DNA of 64,000 bases. Source: Excoecaria cochinchinensis. Taxonomy: Eukaryota > Streptophyta > Magnoliopsida > Malpighiales > Euphorbiaceae. Position 1 is the stretch's first letter. Each line of letters opens with the position of its first letter. Location of the stretch: contig CANTUQ010000160.1 in NCBI GenBank assembly GCA_947683425.1, positions 1,755,501-1,819,500 of the forward strand. Reading direction: 5' to 3'. Shown here in pieces: positions 24,594-35,089 of the stretch. The notes beneath the pieces were generated by a model. That model did not search any database, was not told the origin of the DNA, and worked only from the letters and a program-made list of their open reading frames with translations. The position numbers were made by a program, and so were the translations under genes.

Positions 24594-24942
24594 CAGGTAG
24601 CGTGAAGGATTTTTGGGAGTGCTCGAGTCGTGCATCTGCAGGCAGGCCACATAGGAGTCGAATTATTTATTTTTGTCTCCTCCTGTAATTCTCTTTTTGT
24701 ATATGTATTATTTGTAAAGGATTTTAAAAATTTGTAATCTTTTGGGATATTGTATATATATAACTTCGTATTTAGTTTTTAATAGTAATGAAGTATTTTG
24801 TTTTATTTATTTGGTTATTGAATGCTTCCGCTTAGCGCATGTATACTTCCGCTGTATGTTTCGTCGCGTCGTGAGTGAGCGTTGTGTAGCGCGCCCGCCG
24901 GCGCCTTTCCAACGGGGGCAGCGGCGGGGGTGTTACAAAAGT

Positions 24943-26265
24943 AGTAAAGAGGATCAAAGGGTCTTAAAAAGGTTGTAATGTGGCTTGGGTTAAGGTAGGA
25001 AACTTTTGGGTTTAAGTAGCTAGTATTGTGTAGAGAAAAGCATCAATACAACATAGGAGAATTAATCAAATCAGAATATTAACAAGCATGATAGTTTAAT
25101 CTAATTCCCTTCTTAAGAATATACATTTGCTGCTAGCTCTTAATGTATACTTACTATAGTTTTTTTTTTTTTTTTATCGTAGGATAGCAAGAGAATTTAG
25201 TATGGGTGCATTTTAATGCTCCATCCCACACATAAGCAATTTTAAATGTACATCTTGCTTTTCCCATTTTTTTCTCTTTTTTTTTTGCAATTTAAAACAC
25301 ATATTTTTTTATATTTTATTTTGTTTCTACTAGCATTTGCAACTCTAACTTTGAAAAGAATGAAATTTCAATTGCAAATTTTTACTAATTTCATGCTTTT
25401 CAATAACAAATATATCTCCCATGCTATTATCAATCCTAATCCCTCCACAATAGGGTAATTACAAAGAAATTAGGCCTTGGTTAAAAAGATTAGGTTATTA
25501 ATATGTTTAAACAAGAAAAACAGGAAATAGGCTCAAAGTTGGCTACCTAAAGTCAAAAGGTAAAGGAATTGAAAAGTAAGCCAAAAATAGTTCATTCTAA
25601 GTGCCCTTATCATATCCCATGTACAACCCATACTAAAATGCAGTCTCGAAATTTACCACAAACAAGTTCTAGAGGATATGGCATAATAAGGCTCTCATAC
25701 AAAGAAAAATTCGTGTATAAGGCTTCAAAAGCTCACATGGCAATAGTTTAAACTATCATAGGCAATAAATTGGCAAAATAATCTTTTATTACATGTAAAA
25801 AGATACCTAACTTAAAAAGAACCTACACCAAAGTGTTTTACTAAGTCATACCCTTCACTATGTACAATAAAAAGCTAAAATAAAATAAATAATGAAAATG
25901 GTAAAAAAATTACTATCTAGGCTAATGGCCAAAAAATATAAAACCTATGCATGCTCAAATTCTCAAATAATTATCAAATACAAAGCTCCAAAACAGAATG
26001 TTATTATAAAACAACCTAAAACAATCTAAAACAATACATTCCTAAATCTAGCAATTCATGCATAACACAAGCTATACTACACATATATTACAAATATAAC
26101 CATACATATATATATATTTGAAACACACACAGAACTCCCCCCACACTTAAAGGACACAATGTCCTCATTGTGTAAAAAGGAATAAACTAACATAACAAAT
26201 TAACATAAAAAAAACACAAATGAAAACAAAAACAAACAAAAGTAAGAAAAAGAAAGGAGACAAAC
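24943..26265 (-). other. Athila 3' untranslated region, proximal part
   Basis: AT-rich, no gene. It includes a second polypurine-like tract AAGTGTGGGGGGAG on the minus strand (26135-26148), just after the env-position ORF and preceded by CACAATGAGGACATTGTGTCC. Its AAGTGTGGGGG core equals that of the true tract at 17935-17947. Internal polypurine-like tracts are a known Athila trait. Confidence 0.75.
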
Positions 26266-27552
26266 TCAAAAACTCCCACTAGGGGAGCTTGGTGGAGTTG
26301 GAGAAAGATCCACATTCTGCTTGCGAAAAAAACTAAGGAGTTTGCGACCAAAACTCTTCTGATTTTTTAGCACCGTCCGCACATCCGATTCTAGCACATC
26401 CATGCGCGCTGCCATACTCTGATTGGTGGCTTCAATACCATCCAATCTCTGCAAAACAGGCTCCAAATCTACAGCAGCGCCTCTATCAGTCCTCCTCTCC
26501 TCAGCATCAACACCAGCAGCCGCCTCGTCCTCACCCGAGGAGTCATGAGCATTAGCTGCTGAAGCTGATTCATGTGCCCTTGCATGAGACACACTTGGTC
26601 CAGCCATACTTGGGTCAGCTCTACTAGTTCCACCTGCACATCTATCAACAAACCTTGGGGCCCAAGCTCCCTTGGTTAAAATATTAGCTCGGCGCAAATA
26701 GACAACATCCAACAAAGGAATTGATTCTTTTTCATCCATTGCAAAATTATTTAAATCACCCAAACACCCCAAAATAATGCCCGTCACCATATGGCACATT
26801 CCCACTGATTTACTACGCGCAATAGAGGCATGGTAAAGACCATAAAAAATGAAATCAATGGAATCAGGGGTTCTACGGGATTGCAATAAATCTAAAACAA
26901 ACAAATCCTTTGTTTGCACCTTAGTACTTTCTACCCTCCCATGCATAGCATGACACAGAAATTTGTAAAAGAGCATCAATGCATTGTCTTTAATTTGCCT
27001 GTTAGTGGAATTTTTATTATTAAAACGTTCTATTCCAGAAAGTCTATTCCAAACAGGGGAGGGTTGAAATATATGCGAATCAAATCTTTTTCCATTTAGT
27101 GGGAAACCAAACCAATTATGTAAATCATCATAGGTAAAAGTATAATTCCTACCCCTATGTCTAAATTTCATGGAGTCCCTACCTTTATCCACATAATCCA
27201 AGGTGACAAAAAATTCTACTGCCCAATCTTTTCTTACAGGTAATGAGAAAGTAACAAATTTTCCCCAATTCATATATCGCATAAAATTATTAATCTGATC
27301 ATGCAAGCCCATAGTATTTAAAATTGCAAAATCAAGAGCCCACATACCCACATATGTTTTCTTAGCAAAATAAAGGAATTTCTCACCCTCCTCATCAGAA
27401 TAAATGGGAAAAGGACAGTCGTACCTATTTTGAAAAATAAGGGAAGCAGGAGTTGGTTCCTCCTCAGGTTGGCTGGATTCGCCCATTGGTCGCTTCCCTT
27501 TGCTTTTATCACCCACATGTTTAGTTCTCACCGTTTCAAAATCGTTTTCCAA
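26266..27552 (-). CDS. Athila extra ORF in env position (428 aa), function unknown
   Basis: An intact frame 736 bp downstream of gag-pol, where Athila elements carry their third (env-like) ORF. The body (residues about 40-300) resembles plant retrotransposon ORFs annotated as 'putative plant transposon protein' or ATHILA ORF, with the GRNYTFTYDDLHNWFGFP motif near residues 133-150. Residues about 310-360 are low-complexity and acidic. The C-terminus (about 362-410) has heptad-like hydrophobic spacing (LQRLDGIEAT..., MAARMDVLESDV) suggesting a coiled coil, followed by basic residues. I see no signal peptide, convincing membrane segment or fusion peptide, so 'env' refers to position only. Expression would need splicing or a separate promoter. 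Function is not known. Confidence 0.75.
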   Translation of the reverse strand: MENDFETVRTKHVGDKSKGKRPMGESSQPEEEPTPASLIFQNRYDCPFPIYSDEEGEKFLYFAKKTYVGMWALDFAILNTMGLHDQINNFMRYMNWGKFVTFSLPVRKDWAVEFFVTLDYVDKGRDSMKFRHRGRNYTFTYDDLHNWFGFPLNGKRFDSHIFQPSPVWNRLSGIERFNNKNSTNRQIKDNALMLFYKFLCHAMHGRVESTKVQTKDLFVLDLLQSRRTPDSIDFIFYGLYHASIARSKSVGMCHMVTGIILGCLGDLNNFAMDEKESIPLLDVVYLRRANILTKGAWAPRFVDRCAGGTSRADPSMAGPSVSHARAHESASAANAHDSSGEDEAAAGVDAEERRTDRGAAVDLEPVLQRLDGIEATNQSMAARMDVLESDVRTVLKNQKSFGRKLLSFFRKQNVDLSPTPPSSPSGSF

Positions 27553-28288
27553 TTGAAAAACAAGATGAGAAGAAATAGAAAAAGAAAAGCAACAGATTTA
27601 TAGAAGAAGAAAAAAAACGAGATTTGCGTTGGAAGTTAGAGAGAATCGTGAAAAAGATTTTGAGAGAATCGTGCGAAAATAAAGAGAAGAAAACTGAAGA
27701 GGCAGAAGAAATAAAATAAAGAGAAGTTATTAGGGTAGAAAATGAGAAGGTGGGGAATTAAATGTGATCCCAACGGTTGATTTGACCTAAAATTTTGAAT
27801 TCCGCGTTCTGTCGCGATCGCGACAGAACCGAAATGAAAAATTTAAACATCGCGCTATACGTCGCATCATCGCGACAATTTATTCCCGCTCTCCATTGCG
27901 ACAACGTCACGATCGTGACAGAAAGAAAATTGTAAAACCAAAAATTTTCTGTCGCGATGATACTCACCGTCGCGCCATCGCGATGAAGTCTGAATTATAC
28001 TTGCCTCATTCTGTCGCGCTCGCGAAAATGTCGCGCTCACGACAGAAAGGAATTTTGAGAAATCACATTTTCTTTTCCTTCTAAAAATGTCACACGAAGG
28101 TATATAAAATAAACTTACATATTAAAAACATCTGTGGAACAAAAAGAATGACATTAGTACATATAAATATAACACATATAATAAAACATTTAATTAAAAA
28201 GAAAAATAAAACCAAGTAACCATCAAACCATTTTTAAGGAAAGAAATGAAACCTCCCTTCCATGAAATGTTTCCTCCAAATACACTTT
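27553..28288 (-). other. Athila spacer between pol and env-position ORF
   Basis: No gene. The centre (27810-28044) holds palindromes of the TGTCGCG type; the rest is AT-rich. Confidence 0.8.
27810..28044. repeat. TGTCGCG palindrome cluster in Athila spacer
   Basis: Perfect TGTCGCGATCGCGACA at 27810-27825, a GTCACGATCGTGAC variant near 27906 (G-to-A paired with C-to-T in the arms), and a decayed doublet ending at 28044. Confidence 0.88.
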
Positions 28289-31200
28289 TCATCTTTGACC
28301 ATTGGCTTTAAATAACTCCCCTTTTTCATTTTTTAGCTCTAAAAACCCTTGATCAAAAACTTGTGTGACTTCAAAGGGTCCACTCCATCTAGATCTTAAT
28401 TTTCCCGGGAAGAGTTTCAATCTAGAATTATACAAGAGAACCTTGTCCCCAATATTAAAATTTTTAATCCGAATATGTGCATCATGCCATTTTTTAGTCC
28501 TTTCTTTATAGATTTTTGCATTTTCAAAAGCAAGAAGTCTTAATTCATCTAGCTCATTTAATTGTAAACATCTCTTGACACTTGCATTTTTAAGATCATA
28601 ATTCAAAGTTCTAATGGCCCAATATGCTTTGTGCTCTAATTCCACAGGTAAATGACACGCTTTTCCATAAACCATTCTATATGGTGTCATACCAATTGGG
28701 GCTTTGAATGCAGTGCGATATGCCCACAAAGCATCATCTAATTTATGTGCCCAATCCTTCCTAGAAGTAGAGACTGTTTTTTCTAATATCCACTTTAACT
28801 CCCTATTGGACACTTCCACTTGACCACTTGTTTGTGGGTGATATGGTGTAGCTACCCTATGATGAACTCCATATTTTTGCAATAATGAATCAAAAGAACG
28901 GTTAATGAAATGCTTACCTCCATCACTTATGATGGCTCTTGGCACTCCAAATCTTGAGAAAAGCTTCTTCAAAAACTTTATCACCACCTTTGAATCATTG
29001 GTAATTGTGGCTTTTGCTTCAACCCATTTTGATACATAATCAACCCCAACCAAAATGTAGTTTTGACCAAAAGTAGTAGGGAAGGGACCCATGAAGTCAA
29101 TCCCCCACACATCAAACACTTCAACTTCCAATATGTTATTCAAAGGCATCTCATCTCTTTTCCCAATATTTCCAGCCCTTTGACATTTATCACATTTGGC
29201 TACATACATCTTTGCATCATGAAATAAAGTTGGCCAAAAGAATCCACATTCAAGCACTCTAGATGCAGTTTTATTGGCACCATTATGACCCGAATATAAT
29301 GCAGCATGACAATGCATTAAGATGTTTTGATAATCCCCCTCACTTACACAACGACGAATTATACCATCTCCACTTATCTTAAACAAGTAAGGCTCTTCCC
29401 AAAGATAATTTTTAACATCACTAAAGAATTTCTTCTTTTGTTGCCATGTCAAATTTTCAGGTACAATTCCAGCAGCAAGATAGTTAGCAAAATCAGCATA
29501 CCAAGGTACATGCATATTCAAAATTGACATCAAGGCTTCATCCGGAAATGTTTCATTAATTTCAATACCATCACCTAAAGTTTGTTCATTGTTTTCTAAC
29601 CTAGACAAATGGTCAGCAACAAGATTTTCACTTCCCTTTTTATCTTTAATTACAAGGTCAAACTCTTGCAATAACAATACCCAACAAATCAACCTAGGTT
29701 TAGCATCTTTCTTTGCAAATAAATACCTCAATGCAGCATGATCAGTATAGATTATGACTTTAGATCCCAATAAGTAAGATCTAAACTTGTCACATGCATA
29801 AACCACAGCTAACATTTCTTTTTCAGTTGTTGTATAATTAACTTGAGGAGGTGACAAGGTATGACTAGCATAATATATCACATGCAAATTCTTACCATGT
29901 CTTTGGCCTAATACACAACCCACAGCAAGATCACTTGCATCACACATAATTTCAAATGGCAATTCCCAATTAGGAGCAGCAATAATAGGAGCACTTATAA
30001 GGGCCTTCTTCAAAGTTTCAAAAGCATGCATACATTCTTTAGAAAATTCAAACGAAACATCCTTAACTAGCAAATTAGTTAAAGGTTTAGCAATTAAAGA
30101 AAAATCCTTTATAAATCTTCTATAAAATCCAGCATGTCCAAGAAAAGATCTTACCCCCTTAAGTGTAGTGGGTGGAGGTAACTTTTCAATTAATTCAGTT
30201 TTTGCTCTATCAACCTCAATACCCCTACTTGAAATTTTGTGCCCTAATACTATGCCTTCATCTACCATAAAATGGCATTTCTCCCAATTAAGAACCAAGT
30301 TAGTTTCTTCACACCTAGCCAATACTTTGTCTAAATTTTGTAAACAAAGCTCAAATGAATCTTCGTATACAGAAAAGTCATCCATAAAGACTTCCATTAT
30401 ATCCTCTATCATGTCTCCAAAAATTGAAGTCATACATCTTTGAAATGTGGCTGGGGCATTACAAAGCCCAAAAGGCATTCTCCTATAAGCAAAAGTTCCA
30501 TAAGGACAAGTAAATGTAGTTTTCTCTTGGTCACTAGGGTAGATAAAAATTTGGAAATACCCTGAATATCCATCAAGAAAACAGTAATGAGAATGGCCAG
30601 CAATTCTTTCAAGCATTTGGTCAATGAATGGTAAAGGAAAATGATCCTTTCTAGTGGCCAAATTAAGCTTCCTATAATCTATACACACCCTCCAACCTGT
30701 GGTAGTTCTAGTTGGAATTAAATCTCCATTATCATTCCTCACTACTGTCATACCCCCCTTCTTTGGAACACAATGTATTGGACTCACCCAATCACTATCC
30801 GAAATGGGATAAATGATTCCAGCATCAAGCAATTTAATAAATTCCTTTTTTACTACCTCTTTCATATGAGGATTAAGCCTCCTTTGCCTATCAGCCTTTG
30901 GTTGATAGTCATCTTCCATATTTATCCTATACATGACAACATTAGGACTAATACCCTTCAAATCAGATATTTGCCATCCAATACTTTTTATCCTTTTTCT
31001 AACAACTTCTAATAATGCATGCTCTTGGTCTTTATTGAGTTTATTAGAAATAATAATAGGCAAAGTATGATTAGGTCCAAGAAAGGCGTACCTCAAATGA
31101 TTAGGTAGTTCCTTTAGATCAACATTTGGAGGACTTTCAATTAAAGGTGGTAAAGGTGCTTCATTACGAAAAAGAGGTTCACTTCTAAAGCTCTCTTGCT

Positions 31201-33562
31201 CTACCTCTTCATGAACTTCCTCTTCCATTTGGACTTCCTCTTCATCTGCATTTTCTAATACTTCCACAACACACGCATCAATGACATCTATTTTCATGCA
31301 CACATTTTCATCCATTGGGTATTTTAGTGCCTTTTCCATGTGATATTCAACACTATCATCCCCTACTCTTAAGACTAATGTGCCCTCATAGACATCAACT
31401 AAAGCCCGACCAGTCCTCATGAAAGGTCTACCTAATATTAAGGGACATTTCTCATCATATGCAAAATCTAAAATGACAAAATCAGCGGGCAAAATAAATT
31501 TATCCACTTTTACAAGCACATTTTCAACTATTCCATATGGTTTCTTAATAGATTGATCAGCTAATTGCAAAACCATGGAAGTAGGTTTAACATAATCTAA
31601 ACCCATTTTTTTAAAGATAGAATAAGGCATGAGATTAATACTTGCCCCCAAATCACATAAGCACTTAGGAAACTCTTTATCCCCTAAGGTACATGGAATT
31701 GTGAAACTACCATTATCTTTAAGTTTGGTAGGCAAATTATTTGTGATTATAGAACTACATGCTTCAGTCAATGCAATAGTGGATATATCCTCCCAACTTC
31801 TTTTCTTAGAAATTAATTCTTTAAGAAATTTTGCATAGTTAGGAATTTGTGATATGGCCTCAATAAAATTCAAATTTATATGCAAATGCTTCAGTTTATC
31901 AATAAAAGATTGAAATTGCTTATCTTGGTTTTGTCTCTTTAGGCGTTGCGGAAACGGTGGACAAGGTTGAAATGCCTTAGGAATCTTTTCCTTAGAAGCC
32001 CCTTCTGTCGTGACCGCGACAGGCGTCGCGATCGCGACAGAAGGCTCTCCTCCTGCTGTCGCGCTTGCAACATTGGTCGGCTTCTCCTTTGTCGCACTCG
32101 CGACAGAAGAGTCATTCTTCATTTTATTGGCCTGAAATTCTCCATTCTTGTTAGTAATAAAAAATTCATTGGTGTAAGATTTACCTGACCTCAAATTGAT
32201 GGCTTTTAAATGTTCCCTTGGATTCTCCTCCGTATTACTTGGTAAAGTACCTTGTAATCTTGAGGGTAAAGCCTTTGCTAATTGCCCAATTTGCACTTCT
32301 AGGTTGTGAATGGATGAGGCTTGATTCTTTGTGATTTGATCAAACTTATTTTCCAGTCTCTTTTGGTTCTCCTCTTGTGAGTTAAATTTCATATTAATCC
32401 CCTCTAAGAACCTATCCATTTTAACCTCCAAAACCCCAAACCTATCTTGAGGTGGTTGAAAACTTACTCCTTTATTTTGATTACTACTATTCCCCCATAA
32501 AAAATTGGGATGGTTCCTCCATCCAGGGTTATATGTATTGGAAAATGGGTTACCTCTTTCTTGCCCTTGGATAAAACTAACTTGCTCCTCCGTACTATTT
32601 ATGCCTAAATTACATACCTCACTTGGATGTCCTTGTTGTCCACAAATATTGCATCTATTTGGTTGACTACTTCCCATACCCATATTATTGAGTTTGTGAG
32701 TCAATGCTTCCACTTGAGCTTGCAATGCAACCACTAAATCAAGTGCATGAACTCCTCTCACATTAGTAGAATTTGAATCTCTACTTCTCTCAGTAGGCCA
32801 CATGCAGTTGTTCATGGACATCTCCTCCAACAATTCAAACGCCGCTTCAGTAGTTTTTCTCATCAAAGAACCTCCAGCAGCAGCATCAATAGTTCCTCTT
32901 GTGGTAGGATTAACTCCATTATAAAATGTTTGCATCAACAATTCTCTTAGCAAGTTATGGTGTGGACACATCCTTTGCAATTCCTTGAATCTTTCCCAAG
33001 CCTCATATAATGATTCATTATCATTTTGAACAAAAGTAGTGATATCCTTTATGATTTTTGCAGTTTTGGCCAATGGAAAATATTTTGATAAAAATGCTTG
33101 GGCCAATTGGTCCCAAGTAGTTATAGATCCTCTTGTTAGGGAATTCAACAAAGCCTTTGCTTTATCCTTTAAAGTGAATGGAAAAAGCCTAAGCTTGATT
33201 GCATCAGCCGAAACCCCATTTATCTTAAAGGTATCACAAATCTCAAGAAAGTTTGCCAAATGAGCATTTGGATCCTCATTTGCCAAACCATAAAATTGAA
33301 TACTATTTTGAATCATTTGTAATAATGAAGGCTTAATTTCAAATTGATTGGCATTTACCGTTGGTCTTACCACTCCTTGTTGAGCACCACTCAAAGCAGG
33401 TGTGGCAAAGTCCATCAATCTTGGTGGATTTTCGTCAGCCATGATAATTGGTCTCTTATCCTTGTTCTTTTTCTTATTGGACTTCCGGTTACTTGACAAA
33501 AATCTTTCAATTTCAGGATTTAAAGGCTCAAGCTCTTCTAAAGAACTCCTTGTACTAGGCAT
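28289..33562 (-). CDS. gag-pol: Athila gag-pol polyprotein (1757 aa), uninterrupted
   Basis: One open frame encodes everything needed to copy and insert the element. Gag capsid domain about 95-230; zinc knuckle CNICGQQGHPSEVC at 304-317. Residues 486-520 are encoded by four copies of the TGTCGCG palindrome. Aspartic protease CDLGAS at 636-641 with LILGRPF at 708-714. Reverse transcriptase about 900-1085 with FLDGYSGY (Asp997) and FMDD at 1059-1062; F replaces the usual Y, as is common in Athila. RNase H about 1200-1320 (Asp1208, Glu near 1248, Asp1274, Asp1317). Integrase: HHCC finger 1419-1460, then Asp1489, Asp1547 and Glu1583, with exactly 35 residues between the last two. No stop or frameshift was found. 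The start is the first ATG after the primer site, about 150 bp away. Activity is inferred, not shown. Confidence 0.95.
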   Translation of the reverse strand: MPSTRSSLEELEPLNPEIERFLSSNRKSNKKKNKDKRPIIMADENPPRLMDFATPALSGAQQGVVRPTVNANQFEIKPSLLQMIQNSIQFYGLANEDPNAHLANFLEICDTFKINGVSADAIKLRLFPFTLKDKAKALLNSLTRGSITTWDQLAQAFLSKYFPLAKTAKIIKDITTFVQNDNESLYEAWERFKELQRMCPHHNLLRELLMQTFYNGVNPTTRGTIDAAAGGSLMRKTTEAAFELLEEMSMNNCMWPTERSRDSNSTNVRGVHALDLVVALQAQVEALTHKLNNMGMGSSQPNRCNICGQQGHPSEVCNLGINSTEEQVSFIQGQERGNPFSNTYNPGWRNHPNFLWGNSSNQNKGVSFQPPQDRFGVLEVKMDRFLEGINMKFNSQEENQKRLENKFDQITKNQASSIHNLEVQIGQLAKALPSRLQGTLPSNTEENPREHLKAINLRSGKSYTNEFFITNKNGEFQANKMKNDSSVASATKEKPTNVASATAGGEPSVAIATPVAVTTEGASKEKIPKAFQPCPPFPQRLKRQNQDKQFQSFIDKLKHLHINLNFIEAISQIPNYAKFLKELISKKRSWEDISTIALTEACSSIITNNLPTKLKDNGSFTIPCTLGDKEFPKCLCDLGASINLMPYSIFKKMGLDYVKPTSMVLQLADQSIKKPYGIVENVLVKVDKFILPADFVILDFAYDEKCPLILGRPFMRTGRALVDVYEGTLVLRVGDDSVEYHMEKALKYPMDENVCMKIDVIDACVVEVLENADEEEVQMEEEVHEEVEQESFRSEPLFRNEAPLPPLIESPPNVDLKELPNHLRYAFLGPNHTLPIIISNKLNKDQEHALLEVVRKRIKSIGWQISDLKGISPNVVMYRINMEDDYQPKADRQRRLNPHMKEVVKKEFIKLLDAGIIYPISDSDWVSPIHCVPKKGGMTVVRNDNGDLIPTRTTTGWRVCIDYRKLNLATRKDHFPLPFIDQMLERIAGHSHYCFLDGYSGYFQIFIYPSDQEKTTFTCPYGTFAYRRMPFGLCNAPATFQRCMTSIFGDMIEDIMEVFMDDFSVYEDSFELCLQNLDKVLARCEETNLVLNWEKCHFMVDEGIVLGHKISSRGIEVDRAKTELIEKLPPPTTLKGVRSFLGHAGFYRRFIKDFSLIAKPLTNLLVKDVSFEFSKECMHAFETLKKALISAPIIAAPNWELPFEIMCDASDLAVGCVLGQRHGKNLHVIYYASHTLSPPQVNYTTTEKEMLAVVYACDKFRSYLLGSKVIIYTDHAALRYLFAKKDAKPRLICWVLLLQEFDLVIKDKKGSENLVADHLSRLENNEQTLGDGIEINETFPDEALMSILNMHVPWYADFANYLAAGIVPENLTWQQKKKFFSDVKNYLWEEPYLFKISGDGIIRRCVSEGDYQNILMHCHAALYSGHNGANKTASRVLECGFFWPTLFHDAKMYVAKCDKCQRAGNIGKRDEMPLNNILEVEVFDVWGIDFMGPFPTTFGQNYILVGVDYVSKWVEAKATITNDSKVVIKFLKKLFSRFGVPRAIISDGGKHFINRSFDSLLQKYGVHHRVATPYHPQTSGQVEVSNRELKWILEKTVSTSRKDWAHKLDDALWAYRTAFKAPIGMTPYRMVYGKACHLPVELEHKAYWAIRTLNYDLKNASVKRCLQLNELDELRLLAFENAKIYKERTKKWHDAHIRIKNFNIGDKVLLYNSRLKLFPGKLRSRWSGPFEVTQVFDQGFLELKNEKGELFKANGQR
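32006..32105. repeat. Four TGTCGCG palindromes inside gag-pol coding sequence
   Basis: 16-bp copies at 32006-32021, 32024-32039, 32057-32072 and 32090-32105. Their spacings (18, 33 and 33 bases) are all multiples of three, so each is read in the same frame as a VASAT/VAIAT-like peptide. The first two form the same 16+2+16 doublet as in the LTRs. Confidence 0.92.
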
Positions 33563-33708
33563 GAACTTTCAAAATCCTGTAAAACCAAAAACAAAACACA
33601 AAATTAAATTAAACACACAAACAAATTAAATCAAACAAATAAATTAAAACAGAAGAAGATATTGTAATCCAAAATCATAAATCAATTTCTATAATGGCAA
33701 ACAACTGT

Positions 33709-33726
33709 TCCCCGGCAACGGCGCCA
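33709..33726 (-). other. Athila primer binding site (tRNA-Asp type)
   Basis: The minus strand reads TGGCGCCGTTGCCGGGGA, six bases from the 5' LTR. This is the primer site commonly reported for Athila elements and matches plant tRNA-Asp. Confidence 0.92.
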
Positions 33727-33732
33727 AAAACT

Positions 33733-35089
33733 TCTTAAGCATTTTCTATATATGCTAATTATACCGCAAGTATACGGTGTACCGCAATAGTACTTAAGAT
33801 TGTCGATCCCACGAGGAACGTTTTTACACACTATTACTAATTGATTTTAATCTTGTTTACAATGATTAATTGATGGAAAATTTATTTTAAACTAATCTAA
33901 CGTGTAAACTAATTAACCCGATTTTATGAGAATCCAAGAAGAAAGAAAAGATTAATGATATTAAGTATAAAGATGGAATTTGAATTAATTGTTCTTAACG
34001 ATTTTAACATTCTTATCTTGCAAGCCAAGTTGAATAAATTTCCTACTTACTTTCTCAATATAAATAGGACTGCCTAAAACATACACATATAAGTCTAATT
34101 CCAAACTTTCATTTAAGAACTAGATTATTATACATGCAAATCTTAAGAATAAAGCACAAACTATAACTACCATTTCCATATTATGATTTCTCAAATAATA
34201 TCTTGATGATGAATTCCCAATTAGATATAAGAATGAATTTACTTCTCAATTAAACTCAAACTTATAATGATCATACTTAATGTACTAATGAGAAATTCTA
34301 CAAGTAAGAACACTTAAATTTATATGAACAATAAACTACTTGATATTAACATCCAAATTCAGAATTTACATCACAAAAGTACAAAGAAGAATTAAAAGAT
34401 AAGAATTGAAGAAGGAGATTTCTCAACCCTTTTCAAATCACCAATTGTAGTCCTCTTCCTTGTAGACTATCCTCTCTTCAACACATAAATTCACTTAAGT
34501 AAAAACTAAAGAAAACTACTCTAACTTACAGAAAAATAATATTCAAATGTTTAATTCTTTGTTTCTATCCCTAAATTACAGTTAAAAACAAAATTTATAA
34601 TGTCAACTCATGCCCCTTCAGATGCCCTTCTACAAAGGTTGTAATAGTTAGTGGAAAGGTGCAACTTTTAAAGTTCAAATTTGAACTTTAGTGTCTAACG
34701 GATCCTTCTGTTGCGATCGCGACACCTGTCGCGGTCGCGACAGAACACGCCTTCATTTTCGCTCGCCCTTTCCTTGCGTGTGCCTTCTCCGCGCCCTATC
34801 GCGACCTCGCGACGCCTTCCCTTGGTCACGACAGCTTCTCTTTTCTTCTTTTTCCCTTCTTTCTCTCTTCTTTCCTTAGCGCGCTCTGTCGCGCTCGTGC
34901 CGCCTATCGCGATCGCGACAGAAGCTTTTCTTCCTTGGCTCATTTCTTCTTCTTTTCTCCATTTGCCTCCTACATACAAAACTTAACAAAACACATAAAA
35001 CACACCTAATTCCAACAACTAAAAACACATAAAACATTATTTATAACCACAAAATATAGTTTAATTATGAGCTATTTAAGCTCATATCA
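33733..35089 (-). repeat. Athila 5' LTR
   Basis: 1357 bp. Nearly identical to 16559-17934 except for scattered substitutions and a 20-bp deletion. Its inner end reads GCTTAAGA on the minus strand where the 3' LTR has GCTTAACA, so the terminal CA has mutated to GA. Confidence 0.93.
34709..34920. repeat. TGTCGCG palindrome cluster, Athila 5' LTR
   Basis: Same layout as 17535-17746, starting with a TGTTGCGATCGCGACA / TGTCGCGGTCGCGACA doublet and ending with TATCGCGATCGCGACA. Confidence 0.92.

Larger units (their letters stand above)
18390..24937 (+). mobile_element. Tekay-like gag-only LTR element (TR-GAG type)
   Basis: Two nearly identical LTRs (18390-20959 and 22380-24937) enclose only 1420 bp. 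The insert has a tRNA-Met primer binding site, a single gag ORF, and the GAGGACGAAATTTC plus AAGGGGGAG polypurine region typical of Tekay/Del elements. TSDs AAAGT flank it (18385-18389 and 24938-24942). Protease, RT, RNase H and integrase are absent, so it can move only with pol from an autonomous relative. This matches the TR-GAG class of plant non-autonomous elements. It lies in the Athila 3' untranslated region and is therefore younger than Athila. Confidence 0.95.
22380..24937 (+). repeat. 3' LTR of Tekay-like gag-only element
   Basis: A 2558-bp copy of the 5' LTR with scattered substitutions. All length differences fall in or beside the palindrome cluster: +18, -18 and -12 bp, net -12. 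The double hairpin is at 24557-24593. Confidence 0.96.
16559..35089 (-). mobile_element. Athila-lineage Ty3/gypsy element, complete, with nested insertion
   Basis: Two LTRs (16559-17934 and 33733-35089) bound the element, with TSDs TTATC at 16554-16558 and 35090-35094. In element order (right to left): 5' LTR, tRNA-Asp-type primer binding site, gag-pol in one frame, env-position ORF, 3' untranslated region, polypurine tract, 3' LTR. The 3' untranslated region carries a later gag-only element (18390-24937). Without that insertion and its TSD copy the element is about 12.0 kb. The LTRs differ by few substitutions plus a 20-bp indel near 17790, so the insertion is fairly recent. The Athila assignment rests on the primer site, the FMDD reverse transcriptase and the extra ORF. 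Confidence 0.93.

Noticed and set aside
26266..27552. True envelope glycoprotein
   Set aside because: No signal peptide, transmembrane segment or cleavage site is visible; only the position matches env.
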